64,000 nucleotides of DNA from Frateuria edaphi (lineage in GTDB: Bacteria > Pseudomonadota > Gammaproteobacteria > Xanthomonadales > Rhodanobacteraceae): assembly GCF_021117405.1 (NCBI RefSeq), contig NZ_CP088251.1, positions 62,001-126,000 on the forward strand, read 5' to 3'. Made by a program: the position numbers and the translations under genes. Below are positions 7,147 through 15,455 of this stretch, in pieces; the stretch's first letter is position 1; each line of letters begins with the position of its first letter. The notes beneath the pieces are model-generated. The model did no database searches, had not been told where the DNA came from, and saw only the letters and a program-made list of their open reading frames with translations.

Positions 7147-9561
7147 TCACTGGCAGGCCTCGCAATACTCCGGATTCTCCAGTGAACAGAACACCGCTGC
7201 GTTCGCCTCGCCCTGGCTTGGCGCGGCGACGGTCGTCTTGGCGATCTTCGTCGCCGGCCGCGAGCGCAGGTAATACGTGGTCTTGATGCCCGCCTTCCAG
7301 GCGTACATGTACATCGAGGAAAGCTGCCCGATGTTCGGGTTCTCCATGAACAGGTTCAGCGACTGGCTCTGGTCGATGTACGCGCCGCGCGCGGCGGCCA
7401 GGTCGATCAACGCCTTCTGCGGCAGCTCCCACACGGTGCGGTAGACCTGGCGCAGGCGTTCGGGGATCACCGCGATGCCCTGGATGGAACCGTCGGCCAG
7501 CTTGATCGCATCGCGCACCTCGGTCGTCCACAGGCCCAGCGTCTTCAATTCCTCGACCAGGTAACGGTTGACCACCAGGAAATCGCCCGAGAGCGTTTCG
7601 CGCTTGAACAGGTTGGACACCTGCGGCTCGATGCACTCGTAGCAGCCGGCGATCGAGGCGATCGTGGCGGTGGGCGCGATCGCGATCAGCAGCGAGTTGC
7701 GCAGGCCGCTGTTTCTGACGCGTTCGCGCAATGCGCTCCAGCGCGCCTCATCGTGCGGCGCGGCCTGCGGCCAGTAGTCGAACTGCAGCTCGCCGCGCGC
7801 GGCGCGGGTCTCGCCGAAGCCCGGATGCGCGCCGCCCTGTTCGGCCAGCTCGCAGGACTGCTCCAGCGCCTGGAAGTAGATCTCTTCGGCGATGCGTGTG
7901 GACAGGGCGAGCGCCTCGGCCGAGTCGAACGGCAGGCGCAACTGGAACAACACGTCCTGCAGGCCCATGACGCCCAGGCCCACCGGACGCCATTTCCGGT
8001 TGGCGCTCTTCGCGCTGGCGATCGGATAGAAGTTGAGGTCGATCACCCGGTCCAGCTGGCGCACTGCCGTACGCACGGTGGTGGCCAGGCGCCCGAAGTC
8101 GAACGTGCCCTCCGCGATGTGACGCGAGAGATTGATCGAGCCCAGGTTGCACACTGCTGTCTCGCCCGCGCCGGTGACCTCCAGGATCTCGGTGCACAGG
8201 TTGGACAAATGGATCACGTTGTCCGCCTCGGCCGTCTGGTTGCCGGTGGCGTTGCACCGATCCTTGAAGGTCATCCAGCCGTTGCCGGTCTGCGCCAGGG
8301 TGCGCAGCATGCGCGCGTAGAGCTCGCGCGCCTTGATCGTCCTGGCGGCGAGACCGGCGGCCTCGGCCTCGCGGTAGGCGTGCTCGAAAGCCACGCCCCA
8401 CAGGTCGACCAGCTGCGGCACGGCCTTCGGGTCGAACAGCGACCAGTCGCCGTCGGCTTCGACCCGTCGCATGAATTCGTCCGGGATCCAGTTGGCCAGG
8501 TTGAGGTTGTGCGTGCGCCGCGCCTCGTCGCCGGTGTTGTCGCGCAGCTCCAGGAACTCCTCGATGTCGGCATGCCAGGGCTCCACGTACACGCAACACG
8601 CGCCTTTGCGCTTGCCGCCCTGGTTGACCGCGGCGACGGAGGCGTCGAGCGTCTTCAACCAGGGCACCAGGCCGTTGGAGTGGCCGTTGGTGCCGCGGAT
8701 CAGCGAGCCGCGCGAACGCACGCGCGTGAACGAGAGGCCGATGCCACCGGCGAACTTGGACAACTTGGCCACGTCCGTGTACTTGTCATAGATCGCCTCC
8801 AGCGAGTCGGCCGGCGAGTCGAGCAGAAAGCAGGAGGAGAGCTGCTCGTGCGCGGTGCCGGCGTTGAACAGCGTCGGCGAGCTGGGGATGTAGTCGAGCG
8901 CGGAAAACAGGCGGTAGAGCTCCAGCGCCTCGCCCACGTCGTTGCCGCCGAGCGCGCAAGCGATCCGCATGAAGAAATGCTGCGGCGTCTCGATGACCTT
9001 GCGCATCTGCGGGTGTCGCAGCAGGTAGCGGTCGTACACGGTGCGCAGGCCGAAGTATTCGAAGCGGCGCGTGGCCACCGGGTCGATCGCGTCATTCAAC
9101 TTGCGCGCATGCGCGGCGACGAAGTCGCGCAGCCGTGCGTTGAGCAGGCCCAGCTCCGCACCGCGTGCGATCGACTGCGAAAAGCTCTGGATCTCCTGCC
9201 CGCGCACTTCCTTGTCGATGTAGGCGCCGAGCAGCCGCGCGGCAAGCTGGCCGTATTCGGGCTCCTCCGCGGTGAGCGCGGCGGCGGTGCGGATCGAGAG
9301 CTGGTCCAGCTCCGCCGTGCTGGCGCCGTCGTACAGGCCGCCGATGGTCTTGAGCGCCACGCGCAGCGGATCGACCGCGTGCAGGCCGTCGGCGTTGCGT
9401 GTCACCGCGCGCACGATCTTGTTGACGTCCACGCTTTCGGTGGCGCCGTTGCGCTTGGTCACGCGCATTTGCGCGGGGCTGTGCGGCGGGGTCAGGGCAA
9501 AGCCGTCGTCGACGGACGGCGCGGCCGTGCTTTCGCGGGAAGCGGTATCGAGGGTGTCCAT
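7147..9561 (-). CDS. nrdA: Class Ia ribonucleotide reductase, alpha (catalytic) subunit
   Basis: A protein of 804 residues. An ATP-cone lies at about 35-125 (MRVTKRNGATESVDVNKIV at its start), so activity is probably switched by ATP/dATP. The catalytic barrel shows SSCFLLD, NLCTEI (with the radical-site Asn, Cys and Glu), AVCNLGSINLS, the PTATIASIAG loop, and a C-terminal CEAC that accepts electrons from thioredoxin or glutaredoxin. It reduces ribonucleoside diphosphates to deoxy forms together with NrdB. The start ATG at 9561 has a GGAG seven bases upstream; the frame continues upstream to 9720 but only through leader RNA. Expression is likely controlled by NrdR-like boxes and a B12 riboswitch in the ~440-base leader. 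Confidence 0.96.
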   Translation of the reverse strand: MDTLDTASRESTAAPSVDDGFALTPPHSPAQMRVTKRNGATESVDVNKIVRAVTRNADGLHAVDPLRVALKTIGGLYDGASTAELDQLSIRTAAALTAEEPEYGQLAARLLGAYIDKEVRGQEIQSFSQSIARGAELGLLNARLRDFVAAHARKLNDAIDPVATRRFEYFGLRTVYDRYLLRHPQMRKVIETPQHFFMRIACALGGNDVGEALELYRLFSALDYIPSSPTLFNAGTAHEQLSSCFLLDSPADSLEAIYDKYTDVAKLSKFAGGIGLSFTRVRSRGSLIRGTNGHSNGLVPWLKTLDASVAAVNQGGKRKGACCVYVEPWHADIEEFLELRDNTGDEARRTHNLNLANWIPDEFMRRVEADGDWSLFDPKAVPQLVDLWGVAFEHAYREAEAAGLAARTIKARELYARMLRTLAQTGNGWMTFKDRCNATGNQTAEADNVIHLSNLCTEILEVTGAGETAVCNLGSINLSRHIAEGTFDFGRLATTVRTAVRQLDRVIDLNFYPIASAKSANRKWRPVGLGVMGLQDVLFQLRLPFDSAEALALSTRIAEEIYFQALEQSCELAEQGGAHPGFGETRAARGELQFDYWPQAAPHDEARWSALRERVRNSGLRNSLLIAIAPTATIASIAGCYECIEPQVSNLFKRETLSGDFLVVNRYLVEELKTLGLWTTEVRDAIKLADGSIQGIAVIPERLRQVYRTVWELPQKALIDLAAARGAYIDQSQSLNLFMENPNIGQLSSMYMYAWKAGIKTTYYLRSRPATKIAKTTVAAPSQGEANAAVFCSLENPEYCEACQ

Positions 9562-9694
9562 GCGGATCTCCGGGAGGGAAGCCGCCGCGCCGGTACGGAG
9601 GAGAACGCACCGACGCGACGGTTCCGAAAACGTCAAACGCCTGCTCCCGCGCGCAGGGCCTGAGGGCTCGCTTCCGATGGACGGCACGCCCCAC

Positions 9695-9714
9695 GCGGGC
9701 GCCAGAACGCCCGC
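9695..9714 (-). promoter_or_regulatory. Hairpin in the nrdA leader
   Basis: A perfect 7-bp stem (GCGGGCG / CGCCCGC) with a 6-base loop, lying between the riboswitch and the nrdA start. It has no U-tract. It could be part of an expression platform or only structure in the leader. Confidence 0.45.
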
Positions 9715-9796
9715 ATGCAACGCGCCTCCCCGCGGAAGCGGTCACCCGCGCCGGGCCGCATCAGGGTCGGACGGGCGCGTCTCATGCGACGCGACC

Positions 9797-9816
9797 GCCG
9801 GCCCCTGGGGCCCGGC
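9797..9816 (-). promoter_or_regulatory. GC-rich hairpin just after the riboswitch (possible expression platform)
   Basis: On the minus strand GCCGGGCCCC-AG-GGGCCGGC-type arms form a near-perfect hairpin directly downstream of the aptamer's last paired strand. No run of U follows, so simple intrinsic termination is not supported. Competition with the P1 or kissing-loop region is possible. Confidence 0.5.
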
Positions 9817-10001
9817 GTGCCGGCAGGTCTTCGGACTTCGCGGACGCGGGTCGGTCGACCCACCTACTTGCCCTCGCTTCCCAGGCGCTGCGGCCCAGTG
9901 CATGTGAGGACGTTCGTTTCCGCTTACCGCTGCGGGGCAGTTCCGGATTTACACCGGATTCCCTTTTAAGCCCGACCGACAGTCGCGTCTGGACGGGCAC
10001 C
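9817..10001 (-). promoter_or_regulatory. Cobalamin (B12) riboswitch in the nrdA leader
   Basis: Read on the minus strand, the region has the ordered landmarks of the cobalamin aptamer: AAAAGGGAATCCGGTG, TAAATCCGGAACTG, CCCCGCAGCGGTAAGC, CACTGG, TGGGAAGCGAGGG and finally GCGAAGTCCGAAGACCTGCC. The outer strands GGTGCC and GGCAC can pair as P1. The predicted transcript start falls a few bases before the 5' strand. The aptamer family (AdoCbl class) is well known; a link to class Ia nrd genes is known from other bacteria that also own a B12-dependent class II reductase. High B12 would be expected to lower nrdAB expression. Confidence 0.93.
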
Positions 10002-10007
10002 GACGGG

Positions 10008-10023
10008 GCACAACATATCGGGG
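10008..10023. promoter_or_regulatory. NrdR-box-like site 1 (overlaps nrdA -10)
   Basis: The 16-mer GCACAACATATCGGGG matches the NrdR box consensus acaCwAtATaTwGtgt at 11 of 16 positions. It covers the predicted -10 element of the nrdA promoter and lies 32 bp (three helical turns) from site 2. Confidence 0.65.
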
Positions 10024-10040
10024 CTTTGGATGCCGGTCAA
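10012..10040 (-). promoter_or_regulatory. Sigma70 promoter of nrdA
   Basis: On the minus strand TTGACC (10040-10035) is followed by exactly 17 bases and TATGTT (10017-10012). Transcription would begin near 10005, right at the 5' edge of the riboswitch. Confidence 0.8.
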
Positions 10041-10055
10041 CCCAAGATTTCGTGT
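10040..10055. promoter_or_regulatory. NrdR-box-like site 2 (upstream of nrdA -35)
   Basis: The 16-mer ACCCAAGATTTCGTGT matches the palindromic NrdR consensus at 12 of 16 positions, including both outer GTGT/ACxC ends. Its spacing of 32 bp from site 1 is what is known for paired NrdR boxes. Confidence 0.65.
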
Positions 10056-10285
10056 TTGGCGGCCGTGGGCAGCGCGCATCCCCTTTGACACCTCCCCGTG
10101 ACCGGAAGAAGGGCCGAAGTTGCACGGCGCCTTCTCTTACGCCTTGCCCTGCGCGTGCAGGGAAGGCCGGCAGGCGGATGGGGCGCTAGCGGCACCCGGG
10201 TTCCGGCGCAACGCTGCGCTCACTTGTCCGCCACGGCGCGCTGCCTATCGTCGCGGGCCATACCCAGCCACAGCGGGAGCGGATG

Positions 10286-11302
10286 ATGGCCACGACGAAG
10301 ACCGCCAAAGGCGGCAACGGCACCGGCAAGGCGGTAGCGAAAGAACGCCAGGTGCAATCGCGCATCGACGCCAAGGACAAACAGAAGCAGGCATCGAAAC
10401 CGGCAAGCAAGAGCGCCGCGAAGAAACAGCCCGGCCAGACCAGCACCCGCGCCAAACCGCGCCCGCCGTTGCCCGAGCAACACCTGAGCAAGCCGGGCAA
10501 GGAAGCGAAGCTCAAGCCGCGCCCGCAATTCCAGGCGCCCGACTACCGCGGCAGCGGCAAGCTCCAGGACATGGCGGCGATCATCACCGGCGCCGACTCG
10601 GGCATCGGCCGCGCCGTGGCCGTGTTGTTCGCGCGCGAGGGTGCGGACGTGGCGGTGGTGTACCTGTCCGAGGACGAGGACGCGCGCGAGACCATGCGCC
10701 ACGTTGAGAAGGAAGGTCGCCGCTGCCTGCTGATCCGCGGCGACGTGAAGGACCCGGACTTCTGCGAACAGGCCGTGCAGCAGACGGTGGACGAGTTCGG
10801 CCGTCTGGACGTCCTGGTCAACAACGCCGCCTTCCAGGAACATGCCGACGCGCTGGAAGACATCACCGAGGAGCATTTCGACCTCACCATGCGCACCAAT
10901 ATCTATGGCTATTTCCACATGGCCAAGGCCGCGCTCCCGCACCTGCGCGAGGGCAGCTCGATCATCAACACCGGCTCGGAAACCGGGCTGTTCGGCAACG
11001 CGCACCTGCTCGACTACTCCGCGACCAAGGGCGCGATCCACGCCTTCACCATGTCGCTGGCAAGCAATCTGGTGTCGCGCGGCATCCGCGTGAACGCGGT
11101 GGCGCCGGGGCCGGTGTGGACACCGCTCAATCCAGCCGACAAGCCAGCCAGGCAGGTCGCCAAGTTCGGCCAGCAGAATCCATGGGGCCGGCCGGCGCAG
11201 CCGGAGGAACTCTCGCCCGCATACGTGTTCCTGGCCGCGCCGAGCTGCTCCAGCTACATCAGCGGCGCGATCCTGCCCGTGATGGGCGGCTCGACGGGCT
11301 GA
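10286..11302 (+). CDS. SDR oxidoreductase, stress-associated YhdF/YghA-like type
   Basis: A protein of 338 residues with a Lys/Ala-rich, low-complexity N-terminal extension of about 85 residues, then a full short-chain dehydrogenase: ITGADSGIGRAVA for the cofactor, NNAA, the Ser of NTGSETG and the YSATK catalytic pair, ending with GAILPVMGG. The extension plus SDR arrangement is typical of the YhdF/YghA group, which is linked to general stress and is close to glucose-1-dehydrogenases; the true substrate is not known. ATG at 10283 and ATG at 10286 are both in frame; GGGAG at 10275-10279 spaces better to 10286. A YetF-like membrane protein follows after three bases, so they form an operon. Confidence 0.85.
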   Translation: MATTKTAKGGNGTGKAVAKERQVQSRIDAKDKQKQASKPASKSAAKKQPGQTSTRAKPRPPLPEQHLSKPGKEAKLKPRPQFQAPDYRGSGKLQDMAAIITGADSGIGRAVAVLFAREGADVAVVYLSEDEDARETMRHVEKEGRRCLLIRGDVKDPDFCEQAVQQTVDEFGRLDVLVNNAAFQEHADALEDITEEHFDLTMRTNIYGYFHMAKAALPHLREGSSIINTGSETGLFGNAHLLDYSATKGAIHAFTMSLASNLVSRGIRVNAVAPGPVWTPLNPADKPARQVAKFGQQNPWGRPAQPEELSPAYVFLAAPSCSSYISGAILPVMGGSTG

Positions 11303-11306
11303 CGCC

Positions 11307-11774
11307 ATGCATCTCCTGGACCCGTGGTGGGTCTACGCGCTGCGCGGCGCGGGCGTCTATCTGGGCCTGCTGGTCCTGCTGCGACTCCTGGGCAAGCGCT
11401 CGTTCGGCGAGATGACCACGTTCGACATCGTGGTGCTCATGCTGGTCGGCGGCACCCTGCGCACGGCGATCATCGGCGACGACAAGAAACCGTTGGCGGC
11501 GATCATCGGCGTGCTGGCGATCTTCCTGCTCGACAAGGGCATCGCCTGGACCTGCGCGCGCTGGCCCCGCCTGGACCGATTGGTCGAGGGCAAGGCCAGC
11601 CTGCTGGCGCGCGATGGCCAGGTCATCGACGGCGCGCTGCGCAAGCACGACATGTCGGAGGCAGCGTTCCGCCGCGCGCTGCGTGAACAGGGACTGCGCG
11701 ACGCGGGCGACGTGGCCGAGGTGCGGCTGGAGGCCAATGGCAAGATCAGCGTGCTGAAGGCGCCGAAGCGCTGA
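11307..11774 (+). CDS. YetF-like membrane protein (DUF421)
   Basis: A protein of 155 residues with two or three N-terminal membrane segments (about 8-28, 38-52 and 60-82) followed by a soluble C-terminal domain. LLGKRSFGEMTTFDIVVLMLVG is the hallmark of the DUF421/YetF family, and the C-terminal half (GQVIDGALRKHDMSE...) is the small beta-barrel-like YetF domain. The function is unknown; relatives occur in stress and spore contexts. It starts four bases after the SDR stop and is probably co-transcribed with it. Confidence 0.85.
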   Translation: MHLLDPWWVYALRGAGVYLGLLVLLRLLGKRSFGEMTTFDIVVLMLVGGTLRTAIIGDDKKPLAAIIGVLAIFLLDKGIAWTCARWPRLDRLVEGKASLLARDGQVIDGALRKHDMSEAAFRRALREQGLRDAGDVAEVRLEANGKISVLKAPKR

Positions 11775-11855
11775 CGCCATCGTCTGACCGGATACTGCAC
11801 GCAGGAGATTTCGGCCCACCACCTGATCCCGGCGGCGGGGGCGGTGGCCCGTAGC

Positions 11856-12272
11856 TCACGCCTGCGTGGGCGGCAATCCGGTCGGCTCGCAATGCGCCTC
11901 GTAGGCCGGATACAACTGGTTCTCCTCGCGGCCGATGCGTTGCTTCAGCACTGCCAGCAACTGCCCCAGGCTGCGCGAGAAAGCCTCCGGATCGGCATTG
12001 CCCTCGTGGTAGGCGTCGAAGAACGCCAGCAGCGCGGGCGTCAGCTGCTGCATCTCCCCAACGTAGCGGCGGGCCAGGGTGGAGGTGGATGGGTGCGCTT
12101 GCAGGGCCGGGTAGAGCCGGCTGTCTTCCAGGGCCAGGTGCGCGACCATTGCCTGCCTCGCCTTGCGCAGCCGCTCGCGTCCCTCGGGACCGGCCAGGCC
12201 CACGCCTTGCAGTTCGTCGAGCAGGATGTACAGCTGCGCATGCTGGTCGCGCAGGATGTCGGTCAACCTCAC
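11856..12272 (-). CDS. Hemerythrin-like (HHE) domain protein
   Basis: A protein of 138 residues made of a four-helix bundle. Candidate di-iron ligands are His11 (DQH), His44 and Glu48 (VAHLALED, followed by SRLYP), a His near FDAYHEG and the EE of GREENQLYP. The doubled xLYP motif is typical of HHE proteins, which bind O2 or NO, or store and sense iron. It is coupled to the GAF-GGDEF-EAL gene by an ATGA overlap (start at 12272), so the two are made together. A role as an oxygen/NO sensor for cyclic-di-GMP turnover is a reasonable inference but not shown. Confidence 0.82.
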   Translation of the reverse strand: MRLTDILRDQHAQLYILLDELQGVGLAGPEGRERLRKARQAMVAHLALEDSRLYPALQAHPSTSTLARRYVGEMQQLTPALLAFFDAYHEGNADPEAFSRSLGQLLAVLKQRIGREENQLYPAYEAHCEPTGLPPTQA

Positions 12273-14092
12273 GGAGCGCCCTCGCCATCGACCTGGTGCC
12301 AGTCGGCCGAGCGCTGGAGCCAGGGTGGCACGGCGGTGGCCGGCAAGGGGCGCGAGACGTGGAAGCCCTGCACCTCGTCGCAGGCCATGCGGCGCACGGT
12401 CTCGTAGATGCGCCGGTTCTCCACGCCCTCGACCACCACGCGGAAACCCAAGTCGTGCGCGAGTGCAGCGGTCGAGCGCACGATCGCCGCGTCATGCCGG
12501 CTGGCGTCCATCGCGCGCACGAAGGACTGGTCGATCTTCAGGCAGGTCGCGGGCATCTGCCGCAGCGAGGCGAGGTTGCTGTAGCCAGTGCCGAAATCGT
12601 CGATGGCGATGCCGGTGCCCAATTCGCGCACCGCGTCCAGGTGGCGCCGCGTGGCGTCGCTGTGCGCCAGCAGCGTGCTTTCGGTGAACTCCAGTTCCAG
12701 CACGCGCGGATCGACGCCGTGGCGGTTCGCCACGTCCTGCAGGCGCGTGACCAGGTCGGCGTCGAAATCGGCATTGGAAATGTTGAGCGACAGGCCGACG
12801 TCGCAGCCGGTCCGGCGCCAGGCGGCCAGTTGGGCGACGCCGTGGTCGAGCACCCAGCCGGTCAGCGAGCGCATCAGCCCGGCGCGCTCGGCCAGCGGCA
12901 CGAACTGGCTCGGCGGCACCTCGCCCAGGGTCGGATGGCGCCAGCGCGCGAGCGCTTCCAGCGCGACGCAACGGCCGTCACTCAGGCGCACGCGCGGCTG
13001 GTAGTGCAGATAGAGCTCGGTGCGCTCGGTCAGGGCGGCCGCAAGCTCGGTGACCAGGAAGAACTCCTGCCGGTGCCGTTCGTCCTGGCTGCGCTCGTAC
13101 AGCGCCCAGCCGCGCGGACTGCGCTGCGCGGCGTACGAGGCGCTCATCACCTGGCGCAACGGATCGGCGCCGTCGAGCTGGCGCACGTCCAGGTCGAGCA
13201 GGCCGACACCCGGCTGCAACGTGAGCGGGATATCCAGGCAATTGAACGGCGTGCGCAGGCGGGCTACCAGCGCGTCCAACTGGCTCGTTTCCAGCGGCTG
13301 GTCGCCGTCCGGCAGCACGGCGGCGAAGCGGGTGACGCCGACCTGGAAAAGGTTGGTGCGCGCCGGCATCCAGTCCTGCACGCGCGCAGCCACCGCGCGC
13401 ATCAGCTCGTCCGCGTATGCAAAGCCCATCGCGCGCACGAAGGCATTGAAGCGCTCCACCGGGGCCACTTCGATGGCGATCAGCCAGGCGCGCTGCACGC
13501 CATTCTTGTGGCGGTTGCGCAGGTCCTCGAAGAAGGCGCTGCGATGCGGCAGCTGGGTGACCGGGTCGGTGCGGCCCAGATAGCTGCCCAGCACCACGCC
13601 GGCGCCGGCCAGACGCGCGGCGTCGCGCAGCGCGGCCAGTCCCGCCTCGTCCAGGCCGCTGCGTGGCGCGTGGTCCATCACGCACAGCGCACCGACGTGG
13701 CGGCCGCTCAGGGTGAACACCGGTTCGCAGGCGAAGAACCGCAAGCTGGCCGGCGAGGGGCCGGTGAGCGGCGGCGTGTCGCGGTAGCGCGCATCGGCGG
13801 CGATGTCGGGCAGCACCTGGCCAGCGCCGCGGCGCGCGGCCTCCAGGTAGAGCGGATGCAGCACATGGGGGGCGTGCGGGCCGGCATCGTGGCTGTACCA
13901 GTACGCGCTGCCGCTATCGAGCACCAGGGCGACCATCGCCACGCCGAGCGAAGCAGCAGCCAGATGGGCGACGGCATCGAAGCCGGGCACGGTGTAATGG
14001 TCGGTCGTGGCCAACGGGTCTGCCCCGTCGCCAGGAGCGGTGTCCCTGTCCATGAACGTCGCTTCCAGCGCGTGCTCCATGGTCGTATGCAT
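12269..14092 (-). CDS. GAF-GGDEF(degenerate)-EAL cyclic-di-GMP phosphodiesterase
   Basis: A protein of 607 residues. A GAF-like sensor domain (about 25-170; FFACEPVFTLSGRHVGALCVMD) leads into a GGDEF domain whose signature is lost (VGVTRF at the expected place), so it should not make c-di-GMP. The EAL domain keeps EAL (in ALEALARW), the Asn of NISNADF, ELEFTES, DDFGTG, LKIDQSF, VEGVE and QGFHVS, so it should be an active phosphodiesterase. The ATG at 14092 follows a strong GGAGGGAG. Its stop overlaps the hemerythrin gene start. Likely job: lowering c-di-GMP in response to a small ligand. Confidence 0.9.
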   Translation of the reverse strand: MHTTMEHALEATFMDRDTAPGDGADPLATTDHYTVPGFDAVAHLAAASLGVAMVALVLDSGSAYWYSHDAGPHAPHVLHPLYLEAARRGAGQVLPDIAADARYRDTPPLTGPSPASLRFFACEPVFTLSGRHVGALCVMDHAPRSGLDEAGLAALRDAARLAGAGVVLGSYLGRTDPVTQLPHRSAFFEDLRNRHKNGVQRAWLIAIEVAPVERFNAFVRAMGFAYADELMRAVAARVQDWMPARTNLFQVGVTRFAAVLPDGDQPLETSQLDALVARLRTPFNCLDIPLTLQPGVGLLDLDVRQLDGADPLRQVMSASYAAQRSPRGWALYERSQDERHRQEFFLVTELAAALTERTELYLHYQPRVRLSDGRCVALEALARWRHPTLGEVPPSQFVPLAERAGLMRSLTGWVLDHGVAQLAAWRRTGCDVGLSLNISNADFDADLVTRLQDVANRHGVDPRVLELEFTESTLLAHSDATRRHLDAVRELGTGIAIDDFGTGYSNLASLRQMPATCLKIDQSFVRAMDASRHDAAIVRSTAALAHDLGFRVVVEGVENRRIYETVRRMACDEVQGFHVSRPLPATAVPPWLQRSADWHQVDGEGAP

Positions 14093-14236
14093 GGCGTTCT
14101 CCCTCCGGCCGACCAGGTGGGAACCGCTTGTAACCCTTCGGCCAGAGTACTTCGGCCGCGTCGGCAGCCGCAATGCGAAAAATGGGAAAGTGCGAAGACT
14201 GCCGCGCGAGGTGGCGCGGCCTACTGCGGGTCAGGC

Positions 14237-15343
14237 CTATTCGGGCCGGTGCGGTAGCGCCAGGTACTCCTCGCTCTGCATCTCGATCAGCCGCGATTCG
14301 GTGCGGCTGAATTCGGCGCGATGCCGCTCGCCGTCGTACAGCTCGGTGATCGGTGCGGCGGCCGAAAGCACCAGCTTGACGAGGCGGTCGTAGAACTCGT
14401 CCACCATGAGCACGAACCGCCGCGCGGCGTCCTCGCTGTACACGGAAAACTGCGGCACGTTGGAGACGATCACGGTGGGCACCCGGCGCGCCAGCGCGAT
14501 GTAGTCGGAGACGGCGCGCGGGCCCTCACACAAAGCGTCGAAGTCGAACCACAGCACGCCCGGCGCCTGCCGGCGCACCGGAATCGGCCGGCCGTTGATT
14601 TCCAGCGTCCCGCCGTCCTGCCCGTCGCCCTGCGACTGGCTGGCGAAGACGCGCGCGAGTGCGCGCTCGGCCTCGGCGCCGGGCGGGGTGAGGTAGACCG
14701 GCGCCTGGGTCAGCGCGCGCAATCGCCAGTCGTGCGGCGACACCATTTCCACCACCCGGCAGTACTTTTCGATCAGCGCGATGGCCGGCAGGAAGCGGGC
14801 GCGCTGCAGGCCGTCCCGATAGAGGTTCTTCGGCGGCGTGTTGGAGGTGGTGACCAGCGCCACGCCGCGGCGGAACAGCGCATCGAGCAGGTTGGCCAGG
14901 ATCATCGCATCGCCGATGTCGTTGACCAGGAATTCGTCCAGGCACAGCACGCGGCAGCGGGCGGCCAGGCGTTCGGCCACGTCCTCGAGCGGGTCGGCTC
15001 GTTCGCCGAGCTCGCGCAAGTGCGCGTGCACCTCGCCCATGAAGCGGTGGTAGTGCCGCCGCAGCGCCGCGCCATGCGGGAGGCTGGCGGCGAACAGGTC
15101 CATCAGGAAAGTCTTGCCGCGGCCGACGTTGCCCCACAGGTACAGGCCCGGCACCGGCGCGCGCTCGTCGTCGCCGAACAGCGATTTCAGCCGTCCAAAC
15201 AGGCCGCCGTCCTCCGCTGGGGAACACAGCGCCGCGTGCATGCGATCGAACTCCGGCAATACGGCAAGCTGCGCCGGATCGGCTTCCCAGCGGTGCGCGA
15301 CGACGCCTTCGTGGTAACGGGCGGAGGGGGTGAGGGTGGTCAT
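14237..15343 (-). CDS. zapE: Cell-division ATPase ZapE (AFG1 family)
   Basis: A protein of 368 residues matching the AFG1/ZapE AAA-like ATPases. Walker A is GNVGRGKTFLMD at about 71-82, Walker B is LCLDEF, and the sensor stretch VTTSNTPPKNLYRDGLQR is characteristic of the family. In E. coli ZapE associates with the Z-ring and affects it under low oxygen or high temperature; mitochondrial AFG1 assists respiratory complexes. The length is normal. It is a stand-alone gene here, on the same strand as the GAF-EAL/hemerythrin pair and about 140 bases upstream of it. Confidence 0.93.
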   Translation of the reverse strand: MTTLTPSARYHEGVVAHRWEADPAQLAVLPEFDRMHAALCSPAEDGGLFGRLKSLFGDDERAPVPGLYLWGNVGRGKTFLMDLFAASLPHGAALRRHYHRFMGEVHAHLRELGERADPLEDVAERLAARCRVLCLDEFLVNDIGDAMILANLLDALFRRGVALVTTSNTPPKNLYRDGLQRARFLPAIALIEKYCRVVEMVSPHDWRLRALTQAPVYLTPPGAEAERALARVFASQSQGDGQDGGTLEINGRPIPVRRQAPGVLWFDFDALCEGPRAVSDYIALARRVPTVIVSNVPQFSVYSEDAARRFVLMVDEFYDRLVKLVLSAAAPITELYDGERHRAEFSRTESRLIEMQSEEYLALPHRPE

Positions 15344-15455
15344 CGAGCGGGATTCGGCATGGCGGGTCTTCCGACGGTTCGCCAGGGGAGGTTGGAAAAG
15401 GGTCGGGGTGCGCGCGAAAACTCCCCTCCGTCAAAAGAGGAGGAGCGGTACCGGC

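Noticed and set aside
7753..9663. A 636-codon open frame on the plus strand across nrdA
   Set aside because: Antisense to a well-supported gene, without any domain-like sequence.
9562..9720. An extended N-terminus of NrdA
   Set aside because: The extension would be leader RNA with hairpins; the ATG at 9561 has a good GGAG and the ATP-cone follows normally.
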